A DNA stretch of 64,000 nucleotides from Streptomyces odontomachi (GCF_024435355.1 NZ_JAMJWG010000015.1:1-64000); one strand, 5' to 3'. Numbered from the stretch's first letter, positions 40,767 to 49,478 are shown. Notes: generated by a model from the sequence alone, not told the origin. Numbers and translations: made by a program.

Positions 40767-41660
40767 GTGTCCGACCCGAACGTGAACGACGTCGTGCACT
40801 CCGCGAGCGCGGGCGAGTCTGCCGAGGACGAGCTCGAGATCGTGGAGGCGGCAGACCCGGACCAGACGCCGGAAGGTGCCGAGGAACCGGGGGGGCAGGA
40901 CCAGACGGAGGCTGCCGAGGCCGCAGCGGGCGAGGCCGCCGAGGAGGCGGCCGTACAGCCCGAGGGGGAGGCTGCTGCTGAGGCCGCCGAGGAAGCCGTC
41001 GACGAGGCCGATGAGGCGGTGGAGGGCGAGGTGCCCGAGCCGGTCGACCCCGTTGCCGCCCTCCGTGACGAGCTGCGCAGCCTGCCCGGTGAGTGGTACG
41101 TGATCCACACCTACGCCGGCTACGAGAACCGCGTGAAGACCAACCTGGAGCAGCGCGCCGTCTCGCTGAACGTGGAGGACTTCATCTTCCAGGCCGAAGT
41201 GCCCCAGGAAGAGGTCGCCCAGATCAAGAACGGCGAGCGCAAGACCATCCGGCAGAACAAGCTCCCCGGATACGTCCTGGTCCGCATGGACCTGACGAAC
41301 GAGTCGTGGGGTGTCGTCCGTAACACCCCGGGCGTCACCGGCTTCGTCGGCAACGCCTACGACCCGTACCCGCTGACGCTGGACGAGATCGTCAAGATGC
41401 TCGCCCCGGAGGCCGAGGAGAAGGCCGCTCGCGAGGCCGCCGAGGCCGAGGGCAAGCCGGTGCCGCAGCGCAAGGTCGAGGTCCAGGTGCTGGACTTCGA
41501 GGTCGGCGACTCGGTCACCGTCACCGACGGCCCCTTCGCCACCCTCCAGGCCACGATCAACGAGATCAACCCCGACTCGAAGAAGGTCAAGGGCCTGGTG
41601 GAGATCTTCGGCCGCGAGACCCCGGTCGAGCTGAGCTTCGACCAGATCCAGAAGAACTAA
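40767..41660 (+). CDS. nusG: Transcription elongation/antitermination factor NusG
   Basis: A 297-residue NusG. Residues 1-100 form an acidic, Ala/Glu-rich extension characteristic of Streptomyces NusG. The NGN domain follows (about 108-200: WYVIHTYAGYENRVKTNLEQ and NKLPGYVLVRMDL). The C-terminal KOW domain has GDSVTVTDGPFATLQATINEI (about 244-264). NusG binds the RNA polymerase clamp and links it to Rho or ribosomes. In Streptomyces it is normally followed directly by rplK; here a strong terminator and about 5 kb of unrelated genes intervene. Confidence 0.96.
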   Translation: MSDPNVNDVVHSASAGESAEDELEIVEAADPDQTPEGAEEPGGQDQTEAAEAAAGEAAEEAAVQPEGEAAAEAAEEAVDEADEAVEGEVPEPVDPVAALRDELRSLPGEWYVIHTYAGYENRVKTNLEQRAVSLNVEDFIFQAEVPQEEVAQIKNGERKTIRQNKLPGYVLVRMDLTNESWGVVRNTPGVTGFVGNAYDPYPLTLDEIVKMLAPEAEEKAAREAAEAEGKPVPQRKVEVQVLDFEVGDSVTVTDGPFATLQATINEINPDSKKVKGLVEIFGRETPVELSFDQIQKN

Positions 41661-41674
41661 CCGAGCTGGCTCAC

Positions 41675-41720
41675 AAAAGAGCCCCTACCCAGCGGTTTCC
41701 CGTTGGGCAGGGGCTCTTTT
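41675..41720 (+). terminator. Strong terminator after nusG
   Basis: AAAAGAGCCCCTACCC (41675-41690) pairs with GGGCAGGGGCTCTTTT (41705-41720) with one mismatch. It carries a T-tract on each strand, so it can act in both directions. It isolates secE-nusG from the inserted genes. Confidence 0.88.
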
Positions 41721-41808
41721 GCGTACTCGTAAAGGTGCGTGCACCGTAAGGGTGCGTACCCCGGACAGGCGCGTGCACCGGTAGGCGCCCGCGGGCTTGA
41801 CGCCCGGC

Positions 41809-42996
41809 CTACCGGGACTCGGGCGCCGGCCATGCCGGGTCCGGGCTCCAGGACAGGGTCTCGCTCACCGTGCGCAGATACCTCGACGGTGAGGTCAGCC
41901 GGACCAGGGAGTTACGGATCGCCGCGGCGACGGGATGGCTCCACTGGGCGATCCGCCCGTGCTGTGCCGAGGCTCGCACCAGGCGCTGGGTGCGCTCGCG
42001 CCGTGCTCGGTCGTAGGCGTCCACGACCGACTCCACGTCACCGTGTTGAGCGGCGAGTCCACCCAGCGTGGCGGCGTCTTCCAGAGCCTGGCAGGCTCCC
42101 TGTCCCAGATCCGGGGTGAGCGCGTGCGCGGCGTCACCGAGGAGTACGACGCGACCGGAGACATAGCTGGGTAGTGGCGTTTCCAGCGAGTAGATGTCGT
42201 GGCGTAGCAATGCCTCGGGCGGGGTGGCGGCGAGTAGGCGCGGAATGGGGTCGTGCCACTGCCGGAACCGCCGCGCGACCCCCTCGATGCCCTCGGTGGT
42301 GTGGGAGCCCGGGGGCGCCGACAGCGTGGCGAACCAGTACACCCGTCCGTCGAGCAGCGGCACGATCCCGAACCGTTGGCCTCGTCCCCAGCTCTCGGTC
42401 ACCGTATCGCCCAACCCGATCGCGGCCCTGGCGTCGGCCGGTACCACGCCGCGCCAGGTGAGATAGCCGGCGTAGGCGGGCCCCGGGTGCTGCGGGAAGA
42501 GTTGTGTCCGCAAGGGACTGTGCAGACCGTCCGCGGCGATCACCAGGTCTGCTGCCATCGTTCGGCTACCACCCGTGGCCGGCTGGCACGTCACGGTCGC
42601 GGTCTTCGGGTCCACTCTGGTGACCTGGTGACCGGCGTGGACGTCGTCGAGGTGGAGCGAGTCGGTGAGCAGGGCGTGCACGTCCGCCCGGTGCAGCAGG
42701 TACCCGGAGGCACCGAACCGGCTGTGGAGTTCCCCGAGGTCCACCCGCAGAAGCCACCGCCCCGATGCCGCACGGAGCCCCGCGGCACCCTGCGACATGC
42801 CACGGGACCGCAACCGCGCACCCACGCCGAGCCAGTCCAGCGCCCGTACCGCGTTGGGCGCCAGCGTCAAGCCCGCACCGGCCGGACGGGACTCCTCGGA
42901 CCGCTCCAGCACGGTCACCTGCCATCCGGCGCGCTTCAGGCCGATGGCGGCGCTCAGACCGCCGATCCCGCCGCCGACCACGATCGCCGTGCTCAT
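41809..42996 (-). CDS. FAD-dependent aromatic-hydroxylase-type monooxygenase
   Basis: A 395-residue class A flavoprotein monooxygenase. Motifs: FAD Rossmann GGGIGGLSAAIGLKRAGW (about residues 8-25), the DG region ADLVIAADGLHSPLRTQL (about 150-167), and GDAAHALTPDLGQGACQALEDA (about 291-312). It hydroxylates or epoxidises an aromatic or similar substrate with NAD(P)H and O2. The substrate is unknown. It is read opposite to nusG; the preceding serine hydrolase gene is on the same strand with a 76-base gap, so both may be one transcription unit under the divergent AraC regulator. Confidence 0.88.
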   Translation of the reverse strand: MSTAIVVGGGIGGLSAAIGLKRAGWQVTVLERSEESRPAGAGLTLAPNAVRALDWLGVGARLRSRGMSQGAAGLRAASGRWLLRVDLGELHSRFGASGYLLHRADVHALLTDSLHLDDVHAGHQVTRVDPKTATVTCQPATGGSRTMAADLVIAADGLHSPLRTQLFPQHPGPAYAGYLTWRGVVPADARAAIGLGDTVTESWGRGQRFGIVPLLDGRVYWFATLSAPPGSHTTEGIEGVARRFRQWHDPIPRLLAATPPEALLRHDIYSLETPLPSYVSGRVVLLGDAAHALTPDLGQGACQALEDAATLGGLAAQHGDVESVVDAYDRARRERTQRLVRASAQHGRIAQWSHPVAAAIRNSLVRLTSPSRYLRTVSETLSWSPDPAWPAPESR

Positions 42997-43072
42997 CCTG
43001 TTTCACCTCGTGCTGAATCGTCCTGAATCATCCAGAATCGCGCTGGGTCGCGCTGGGTCGCATAGAAGAAAT

Positions 43073-44272
43073 TCACCCAGGTAGGGTTTTGGAAAGAGAT
43101 GAAAGGCAGCCGTAGGTGGTGTCCACGAGGGTGCGGGTGCGCGGGTCGCCCTGAAGGGAGTCGGCCGGCCAGCGCAGGAGGTTCGTGGCATAGGCCATCG
43201 ACAGGCGCGCTTCCGGATCGGCGAAGCCGAATGATCCGCCATAGCCGGTGAATCCGAACGCACGTCGGTTGGGCCCGTAGTGGCCGCCGATGTTGAGCGT
43301 GTAGCCGAGTCCCCATTCCATGGGGAAATCGGGTGCGGCCATATTGATGAACAGATCGTGCATTCGCCCCTGGCCTTCGCGGCAGCGGTCCACGGCTGGC
43401 CGGCCGGAGAGGATCCTGATTCCGTCGACTTCTCCGTCACACGCCAGCACGGCATACACGCGGGCCAACGAACGGGCGGTGCCGTGCCCGTTGACGGCGG
43501 GAATCTCAGCGGCTTGCCATGCGGGCCTGCTCGCGTACGGCAGTCCCCACGGGCCGGCGAGCATGGCCGCCACCACGTCCGGGATGTTTTCGGTCCGCTG
43601 CATGTCGGCAACCGCGGGATGTTCCTCGTCGAGTTCGGCTGCACGTGTTCGTTCGGCCGGGGGCAGACCGATGAAGAAGTCCAGACCGAGCGGTCCTGCG
43701 AGTTCCCGCTGGACGAACTCACTCACCGGAAGTCCGGAGATCCGCCGTATCACCTCACCGACCAGCCAGCCGAAGGTGTTGGCGTGGTAGCAGCTCAGGG
43801 TTCCCGGCTCCCACCAGGGGTGCATCGCCGCGAGCATGGTGGTCATGCGTTCCCAGTCGCAGACGTCCTCCAGCGTCACGGGACGTGGCGTGGCGGCCAG
43901 CCCGGCCTGGTGCGCCAGCACGGAGCGTACCGAGATCCATTCCTTGCCGGCGGCGGCGAACTCGGGCCAGTACCGCGCCACCGGCGCGTCGAAATCGAGC
44001 TCCCCGCGGTCGGCGAGCAGGTGGGCGCAGAGCGCGGTGACGCCCTTGGTGGCGGAGAAGACGCAGACCGGAGTGTCCCGCTCCCAGGGGCGGGTACGGC
44101 CGGGATCTGCGTGACCTGCCCAGACGTCGACGACGGGTGTGCCATCGTGGTACACAGTCAGGCACGCGCCGATCTCGCCCCGCCGGGCGAAATTCTGTCG
44201 AAACTCGTCGACGACCGGCGTAAACCGCGGGTTCCACGTGCCGTGTACCGCCGTGCTGGCTCGTTGGCTCAA
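43073..44272 (-). CDS. Serine hydrolase, beta-lactamase/esterase (EstB) family
   Basis: A class C-beta-lactamase-like serine hydrolase. The SxxK motif is SATKG (about residues 76-80). The second motif region is SCYHANTFGWLVGEVIRRISG (Tyr/Asn) and the C-terminal HYGPNRRAFGFTGYGGSFGFADP holds the GxG-type motif. Such proteins are mostly esterases or lactone hydrolases. No signal peptide is evident, so it is probably cytoplasmic. I place the start at TTG 44272 (399 residues) because GGAAAGGAAG lies just upstream; the longer ATG start at 44335 has no ribosome binding site. It is divergent from the AraC gene and upstream of the monooxygenase. Confidence 0.85.
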   Translation of the reverse strand: MSQRASTAVHGTWNPRFTPVVDEFRQNFARRGEIGACLTVYHDGTPVVDVWAGHADPGRTRPWERDTPVCVFSATKGVTALCAHLLADRGELDFDAPVARYWPEFAAAGKEWISVRSVLAHQAGLAATPRPVTLEDVCDWERMTTMLAAMHPWWEPGTLSCYHANTFGWLVGEVIRRISGLPVSEFVQRELAGPLGLDFFIGLPPAERTRAAELDEEHPAVADMQRTENIPDVVAAMLAGPWGLPYASRPAWQAAEIPAVNGHGTARSLARVYAVLACDGEVDGIRILSGRPAVDRCREGQGRMHDLFINMAAPDFPMEWGLGYTLNIGGHYGPNRRAFGFTGYGGSFGFADPEARLSMAYATNLLRWPADSLQGDPRTRTLVDTTYGCLSSLSKTLPG

Positions 44273-44347
44273 CTCATTGACTTCCTTTCCTTGATTTCCT
44301 TGCCTTGGCCGAACGGTGGTACCCGTCCGTTTCATCGAGGATGAGAA

Positions 44348-45112
44348 GTGACTATGGCAGCAGGCCGATCATGGTTTCTTGAACAAAGCGATTGCAGGGC
44401 GCTGTTCGCCAGCTCATCGGACGTGACGCTGTTCGGCGAGTACGGCCCCGCCCATGTGGCCCGGCACCGGCATCCCGCATGGAAGGTCCTGTTGCCCCTC
44501 GACGGGTACGTCCGCGTCGTCCCTGATGGAAGGCCCCCGGTGTACGGGCGGGGAATGCTGGTACCACCACAGCTCGCACACCGCCCCGCCACGTCGTCCG
44601 GCTATGTCGCACTGTTCCTGCCGCCGTGGCAGGCAGGCCGCACCGGTGAACCCACCCCGGTCCCGCCGCAGAAGGTCCGGCGCCTCCTCGCGGCACTGTG
44701 CGTGCACGACCTCCGGGAGACTCCGGATCTCGACGCCGCACGAGCGGAACTCTCCGACCTGTTCGGCACACGTCGAGCGATCGACCCGCGGATCGGACAG
44801 GTGCTCAACGAGCTTGAACACGCCCGGCGGATCGACCACCTCGCCGCCGGCGTCGGGTTGTCCCCAGCACGGTTGCGCGCTTTGGTGAACGAAGAGGTCG
44901 GTGTCCCGCTCGTGCAGCTTCGTCAGTGGCGCCGGCTGGGCACTGCCATCGCGCACTTTCGAGAGTCCTCGATCGGCACGGCAGCCGCACGTGCCGGGTT
45001 TGCCGACCAGGCACACCTCACGCGCGTCACCCGTCGCTTCACCGGACGCACCCCGACCACCATCGCCTCCTCCTCGGAGCCTTGCCGTCGGGTGCCGGGC
45101 ATGCAGCTGTGA
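44348..45112 (+). CDS. AraC-family transcriptional regulator
   Basis: A 254-residue regulator. The N-terminal half is a cupin-like sensor (about residues 20-110; HVARHRHPAWKVLLPLDGYV and MLVPPQLAHRPA). The C-terminal AraC double helix-turn-helix is about 150-240, with VGLSPARLRALVNEEVGVPL and AARAGFADQAHLTRVTRRFTGRTP. Its length and sensor suggest control by a small ligand. GTG at 44348 has GAGG 7 bases upstream; an ATG two codons later is an alternative. The divergent serine hydrolase and monooxygenase genes are its likely targets. Confidence 0.86.
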   Translation: MTMAAGRSWFLEQSDCRALFASSSDVTLFGEYGPAHVARHRHPAWKVLLPLDGYVRVVPDGRPPVYGRGMLVPPQLAHRPATSSGYVALFLPPWQAGRTGEPTPVPPQKVRRLLAALCVHDLRETPDLDAARAELSDLFGTRRAIDPRIGQVLNELEHARRIDHLAAGVGLSPARLRALVNEEVGVPLVQLRQWRRLGTAIAHFRESSIGTAAARAGFADQAHLTRVTRRFTGRTPTTIASSSEPCRRVPGMQL

Positions 45113-45296
45113 CCGGTTATGACTACGGCCGCTTCGGTTCTTCGTCGATTGATTCGTCAAATGAGCGGAACCGGCATTTACGCATCACCCCCACAACCCC
45201 CGTACGCCCGGGCGAGTCTGACCGGGCGACTGATGATCGTCGACCGTGCCGTAGGGCCGGTCGGCGCACCGCTTCATGCCTACTGGGGGTCTCCTC

Positions 45297-45821
45297 GTGC
45301 ACGCTCGACATGCCATCCTCGCCACGGCCGCCTGCGTCCTCGCACTCCTGCCCGCGGCCAACGCGACAGCCGCCTCCGGACCGACGGCCGACCCGGCCGG
45401 CGCACGGGCGAGCGCCGTCGGCACGGCACCGTCCGCCGCGGGGAACCCGCGCAGCGCCAGGGCCCAGGCGGCCGACGTGTGCGGTGACGCGACCCAGGTC
45501 GGCAGCACCGCCTACATCGACAAGAACGGGGCGCACATCGCCTCCGTCAAGCAGTTCTACTCGCCGTCCTGCCAGGCGACCTTCGGCTACCTGTGGATCT
45601 GGCAGAGCCACCGCGACGCCGTCCCGAGCGACGACCTCAGCGTGGGGGTCTACGACTCCACCACGCAGGAGATCGTCGGCCAGCACGACTGGATCGACAC
45701 CAAGGAGCAGGAGTTCTGGTCGTTCGGCGAGCAGACCGGGACGGACTGCACCGCGGGCATCGGCTGGCTGGAGCAGAGCTCCGGTGGCCCGCTGACGGCG
45801 CAGACCGACGAGCACTGCTGA
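45297..45821 (+). CDS. Small secreted protein, paralogue 1 of a tandem pair
   Basis: A 174-residue exported protein. The signal peptide (VHARHAILATAACVLALLPAA, cleavage near ANATA-A) is followed by a low-complexity linker and a domain of about 110 residues with four cysteines (in DVCGDA, SPSCQA, TDCTA and EHC), probably disulphide-bonded. The stretch SAAGNPRSARAQAADVC and SVKQFYSPSC recur in the next gene. The pattern with the (K/R)QFYSPSC segment faintly resembles DUF2690-type secreted proteins; this is a weak guess. GTG at 45297 (GGGGGT upstream) is preferred to ATG 45276. Function unknown. Confidence 0.72.
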   Translation: MHARHAILATAACVLALLPAANATAASGPTADPAGARASAVGTAPSAAGNPRSARAQAADVCGDATQVGSTAYIDKNGAHIASVKQFYSPSCQATFGYLWIWQSHRDAVPSDDLSVGVYDSTTQEIVGQHDWIDTKEQEFWSFGEQTGTDCTAGIGWLEQSSGGPLTAQTDEHC

Positions 45822-46097
45822 TCCGGCGGCTCGGGCGCGCATAGCCCCACCCACCCCGCTCACACCCCGGCGCATGGCATCTCATTGCCATGCGCCGGGG
45901 GCGTACGCCAGTGCAGAGGAAAACGGTGGCTGGGAGGCCACAACCATCCGTCGGCGACGCGGGTCTCACTTGATACCGATACGCACAGGGACGATGTTCT
46001 TCGTGGCGTTTCACGAAGTACCGACCGACATCGAGTGGAATGTGCCTGTCGGAACGGAAGAGCTCAACGACGAGCCCGAATCCATTGGGGGATTCCC

Positions 46098-46622
46098 ATG
46101 CGCGTTCGCACGACCGCCATCGCCGCCGCCACCTGCGCCCTCGTACTCCTCCCGGCCGCCTCCGCAATGGCCGGCACCGGACCGGCGCCCGCCCCGGGCA
46201 AGAAGGCCGCCGCCAGCTCGACCGCGCCGTCCGCCGCAGGCAACCCCCGCAGCGCCCGCGCCCAGGCGGCCGACGTCTGTGCGGACGCCTACCAGATCGG
46301 CACCACCGCCTACATCGACCGCGGCGGCGTCCACGTGGCCTCGGTCAAGCAGTTCTACTCCCCGTCCTGCAACGAGAACTACGGCTACCTGTGGGTGTGG
46401 GACAGCTACCGCGACAAGACCAAGTCCTACGACACCACCATCGGCGTCTACAGCTACAACCAGGACGCCACCCTCGGCCTGCGCTCCTGGAAGGCGACGC
46501 ACCTCCAGGAGTTCTGGTCCAACCCGGCGGACACGGTGAAGGAGTGCACCTCGGCCGTCGGCTCGCTGCGGCAGCCCGGCGACCCGGCCGCCGGCACCGC
46601 ATCGAGCAGCAAGCGCTGCTGA
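46098..46622 (+). CDS. Small secreted protein, paralogue 2 of a tandem pair
   Basis: A 174-residue exported protein, the same length as its neighbour at 45297. Signal peptide MRVRTTAIAAATCALVLLPA is followed by an Ala/Lys-rich linker, then a domain with the shared SAAGNPRSARAQAADVC block, YIDRGGVHVASVKQFYSPSC and YGYLWVWDSYRDK, ending in a C-terminal Cys (SSKRC). The four cysteines align with those of paralogue 1, and the divergence lies mostly in the linker and C-terminus. ATG at 46098 has GGGGG about 7 bases upstream. It ends 41 bases before a strong terminator and 277 bases before rplK. Confidence 0.78.
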   Translation: MRVRTTAIAAATCALVLLPAASAMAGTGPAPAPGKKAAASSTAPSAAGNPRSARAQAADVCADAYQIGTTAYIDRGGVHVASVKQFYSPSCNENYGYLWVWDSYRDKTKSYDTTIGVYSYNQDATLGLRSWKATHLQEFWSNPADTVKECTSAVGSLRQPGDPAAGTASSSKRC

Positions 46623-46660
46623 GCACGCGCCCGGCGCCCCCGCGCGCCTGATCCACCCCA

Positions 46661-46696
46661 CCAGGTCGGACCGGTCCCGTGACCGGTCCGACCTGG
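46661..46696 (+). terminator. Strong hairpin terminator before the rplK region
   Basis: A perfect 16-bp stem, CCAGGTCGGACCGGTC with GACCGGTCCGACCTGG, closes a 4-base loop 39 bases after the secreted-protein stop. It shields rplK from read-through. Confidence 0.85.
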
Positions 46697-46700
46697 TCGA

Positions 46701-46731
46701 TTTACGGCACCGAGCGGCGACCCGTTATCGT
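46701..46731 (+). promoter_or_regulatory. Candidate rplK promoter
   Basis: TTTACG (46701-46706) and TTATCG/TATCGT (46725-46731) with an 18-19 base spacer lie directly after the terminator. They would give an untranslated leader of about 160 bases before rplK (46899). The fit to the HrdB consensus is moderate. The leader may hold the L1 mRNA-binding site known for L11-L1 operons, which I could not delimit. Confidence 0.4.
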
Positions 46732-46898
46732 GGGTCGGTATGCGTGCACTCGGTGCGCAGCTTTCCACCGCGCACTTTCCGAGGCATCCGAGGCGACGGA
46801 CCGAAGAAAAGGATTCGAAGCAACGGCCTGCCACGCGATATGCCTGCCACCGTACGACTGCACGCGTACGCAACTCTCACTAGGACCCGGAAGAGAAC

Positions 46899-47333
46899 AT
46901 GCCTCCCAAGAAGAAGAAGGTCACGGGGCTGATCAAGCTCCAGATCCAGGCCGGCGCAGCCAACCCGGCCCCGCCGGTCGGCCCTGCCCTGGGTCAGCAC
47001 GGCGTCAACATCATGGAGTTCTGCAAGGCCTACAACGCCGCGACCGAGTCGCAGCGCGGCTGGGTCATCCCGGTGGAGATCACGGTCTACGAGGACCGGT
47101 CCTTCACCTTCATCACCAAGACCCCGCCGGCCGCCAAGATGATCCTCAAGGCCGCGGGCGTGGAGAAGGGCTCCGGCGAGCCGCACAAGACCAAGGTCGC
47201 CAAGATCACCCAGGCGCAGGTCCGCGAGATCGCCGAGACCAAGATGCCCGACCTCAACGCCAACGACCTGGACGCCGCCGCGAAGATCATCGCCGGCACC
47301 GCCCGCTCCATGGGCGTCACGGTCGAGGGCTGA
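46899..47333 (+). CDS. rplK: 50S ribosomal protein L11
   Basis: A 144-residue L11. N-terminal domain with PPKKKKVTGLIKLQIQAGAA and the GPALGQHGVNIMEFCKAYN loop (thiostrepton-binding region); C-terminal rRNA-binding domain with VAKITQAQVREIAETKMPDLNA. Length and sequence match Streptomyces L11. Start ATG at 46899 after GGAAGAG. rplA starts 114 bases downstream, and the two form the L11 operon, autoregulated by L1 in bacteria generally. It is separated here from nusG by an insertion. Confidence 0.97.
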   Translation: MPPKKKKVTGLIKLQIQAGAANPAPPVGPALGQHGVNIMEFCKAYNAATESQRGWVIPVEITVYEDRSFTFITKTPPAAKMILKAAGVEKGSGEPHKTKVAKITQAQVREIAETKMPDLNANDLDAAAKIIAGTARSMGVTVEG

Positions 47334-47447
47334 CGTCGTAAGCCCCCGCAAGAACCCCGTGGCCCCGTGGCCGCACCCGGGGAACCGCGTGGCAGGGCCT
47401 GCTCGGCCCGTACCACGACTCCTTTTTTTGAACACACAGGAGCAGTA

Positions 47448-48173
47448 GTGAGCAAGCGCAGCAAGTCTCTCCGCGCTGCGGACGCCAAGATCGACCGGGA
47501 GAAGCTCTACGCCCCGCTCGAGGCCGTCCGTCTCGCCAAGGAGACCTCCACGACCAAGTTCGCCGGCACCGTCGAGGTCGCCTTCCGGCTGGGTGTCGAC
47601 CCCCGCAAGGCCGACCAGATGGTCCGTGGCACCGTGAACCTCCCGCACGGCACCGGCAAGACCGCCCGGGTCCTGGTCTTCGCGACCGGTGACCGTGCTG
47701 CGGCCGCGGAAGCCGCAGGCGCCGACATCGTCGGTGCCGACGAGCTGATCGACGAGGTGTCGAAGGGCCGCCTGGACTTCGACGCCGTCGTCGCCACCCC
47801 GGACATGATGGGCAAGGTCGGTCGCCTCGGCCGTGTCCTCGGCCCCCGTGGCCTCATGCCCAACCCGAAGACCGGCACCGTGACGCCGGACGTCGCCAAG
47901 GCCGTCACCGACATCAAGGGCGGCAAGATCGAGTTCCGCGTCGACAAGCACTCGAACCTGCACTTCATCATCGGCAAGACGTCCTTCGAGGACGACAAGC
48001 TGGTGGAGAACTACGGTGCGGCGCTGGAGGAGATCCTCCGGCTGAAGCCGTCCGCGGCCAAGGGCCGGTACATCAAGAAGGCCGCCATCAGCACGACGAT
48101 CGGCCCCGGCGTCCCCGTCGACCCGAACCGCACGCGGAACCTCCTCGTCGAGGAGGACCCGGCGGCGGTCTGA
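47448..48173 (+). CDS. rplA: 50S ribosomal protein L1
   Basis: A 241-residue L1, with KRSKSLRAADAKIDREKLY at the N-terminus and the central VGRLGRVLGPRGLMPNPKTGTV signature at about residues 125-146. It binds 23S rRNA at the stalk base and usually represses its own operon's mRNA. GTG at 47448 follows CAGGAGCAGTA (ribosome binding site AGGAG). A GC-rich hairpin follows the stop. Confidence 0.97.
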   Translation: MSKRSKSLRAADAKIDREKLYAPLEAVRLAKETSTTKFAGTVEVAFRLGVDPRKADQMVRGTVNLPHGTGKTARVLVFATGDRAAAAEAAGADIVGADELIDEVSKGRLDFDAVVATPDMMGKVGRLGRVLGPRGLMPNPKTGTVTPDVAKAVTDIKGGKIEFRVDKHSNLHFIIGKTSFEDDKLVENYGAALEEILRLKPSAAKGRYIKKAAISTTIGPGVPVDPNRTRNLLVEEDPAAV

Positions 48174-48216
48174 GCCCTGCGCTCACACAGCCAGCCCTGA
48201 GCGCACGCGCTTCGCA

Positions 48217-48270
48217 GAGCGGGCCCCGCACCCACCGAGCCTTCGGGCACGACGGGCGCGGGGCCCGCTC
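48217..48270 (+). terminator. GC-rich hairpin after rplA
   Basis: GAGCGGGCCCCGC (48217-48229) pairs perfectly with GCGGGGCCCGCTC (48258-48270). The loop of 28 bases is itself foldable, and GCTTTCC follows. Beyond it, 48271-48590 holds a CTTCTG microsatellite (about 48290-48318) and AT-rich promoter-like DNA, but no gene. Confidence 0.65.
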
Positions 48271-48590
48271 GCTTTCCATCGCTTACGTGCTGCTGCTTCT
48301 GCTTCTGCTTCTGTTGTTCGCTTTCTGCCGGCCGCTTTCACGGAACGCGGAGGTGCCCGCCCCGTCCGGTCTCTCAGGCCCTTTGAGAGGCATTCAGGCC
48401 CTTTCGCGAGGCCCCCGGAGGCCCCGGAGTCCCGCGAAGATCCCAGAGGCCGCCCCCAGCAGGTCGGAAGGCCTCCCCGCCTCGCCGTTTCGTGATGTGC
48501 ACCACACGGAATCGTATGGTCGTTCGACATCGCGCGGGCTACTCTTATCGCCTTATTGTGCACTTTCCGTGAATTCCTTGGGGGGAATGA

Positions 48591-49478
48591 ATGGGCTCTG
48601 TCATGCGTGATTCCGTGCGGCGAAGAGCGGCGTGCGTGGGGGTCGCCGTGGCGCTCCTGGCCGTGGGTGCGGTCGGCTGTTCCCAGGGGGACAAGGACGC
48701 CAAGGGGGGCACCGGGCGGCCGCAGGCCCAGTCGCCCGCGATGGAACCGGCCGCGGCCGTCGCCAAGGCCGCGAAGAACACGGAGGACATCACGTCCCTG
48801 CGCTACCGCATGTCCGGCAGGGTGCCGGACGAGGGCAAGGTGAGCGGTGAGGCGGCGATGAGCCTCAAGCCGCTGGCCATCAGCATGAAGATGGCGTCGG
48901 GCAAGGCCGGGGAGGACCCGGTGGAGATCCGGCTCGTCGACAAGGCCATGTACATCAACGGCGGCGACGACAGCGCCGAGGAGATGGACGGCAAGAGCTG
49001 GATCAAGTTCGACATGTCCGCCGCCGGTGCCGACGACGCGCTGGACCCGGACCAGCTCGGCGCAGGCCAGGCCGACCAGAACCCGGCGACCGAGTCCACC
49101 TTCCTCACCGGCTCCAAGGACGTGAAGAAGGTCGGCACGGAGACCGTCGACGGGGTGCGTACCACCCACTACAAGGGCACCGTCTCCGTCGCCGATCTGA
49201 AGGCCGACCTCAAGGGCGAGGGCAAGGGCGTACGCGAGCAGCGCGAGAAGAGCCTCAAGCAGTACGAGGACATGGGCGTCGACTCGATCGCCATGGACAT
49301 GTGGATCGACGGTGACCAGCACACCAAGCAGTTCCGCATGCGCGGCGACGCCGACAAGGGCCCGCTCGACATGACCGTCACCTTCCTCGACCTCAACGAG
49401 CCGGTGACCATCAAGGCCCCGCCCGCCAAGGACACCGTCGACCTCGCGGAGATGATGAAGGAACTCGACGAGGCCTGA
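48591..49478 (+). CDS. Lipoprotein (LppX/LprG-like)
   Basis: A 295-residue lipoprotein. Signal region with basic residues RDSVRRR and hydrophobic VGVAVALLAV, then lipobox GAVGC with the lipidated Cys at about residue 30. The mature domain (about 60-290) has the pattern of LolA/LppX-type half-barrel lipoproteins (LRYRMSGRVPDEGKVSGEAAMSL, TVDGVRTTHYKGTV, MDMWIDGDQHTKQFRM). Its position between rplA and rplJ is shared by one or two lipoprotein genes in S. coelicolor as I recall. ATG at 48591 with GGGGGGAA upstream. Confidence 0.85.
   Translation: MGSVMRDSVRRRAACVGVAVALLAVGAVGCSQGDKDAKGGTGRPQAQSPAMEPAAAVAKAAKNTEDITSLRYRMSGRVPDEGKVSGEAAMSLKPLAISMKMASGKAGEDPVEIRLVDKAMYINGGDDSAEEMDGKSWIKFDMSAAGADDALDPDQLGAGQADQNPATESTFLTGSKDVKKVGTETVDGVRTTHYKGTVSVADLKADLKGEGKGVREQREKSLKQYEDMGVDSIAMDMWIDGDQHTKQFRMRGDADKGPLDMTVTFLDLNEPVTIKAPPAKDTVDLAEMMKELDEA

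Noticed and set aside
48288..48320. CTTCTG microsatellite downstream of rplA
   Set aside because: It is too short and simple to assign a function; mentioned only in the terminator entry.
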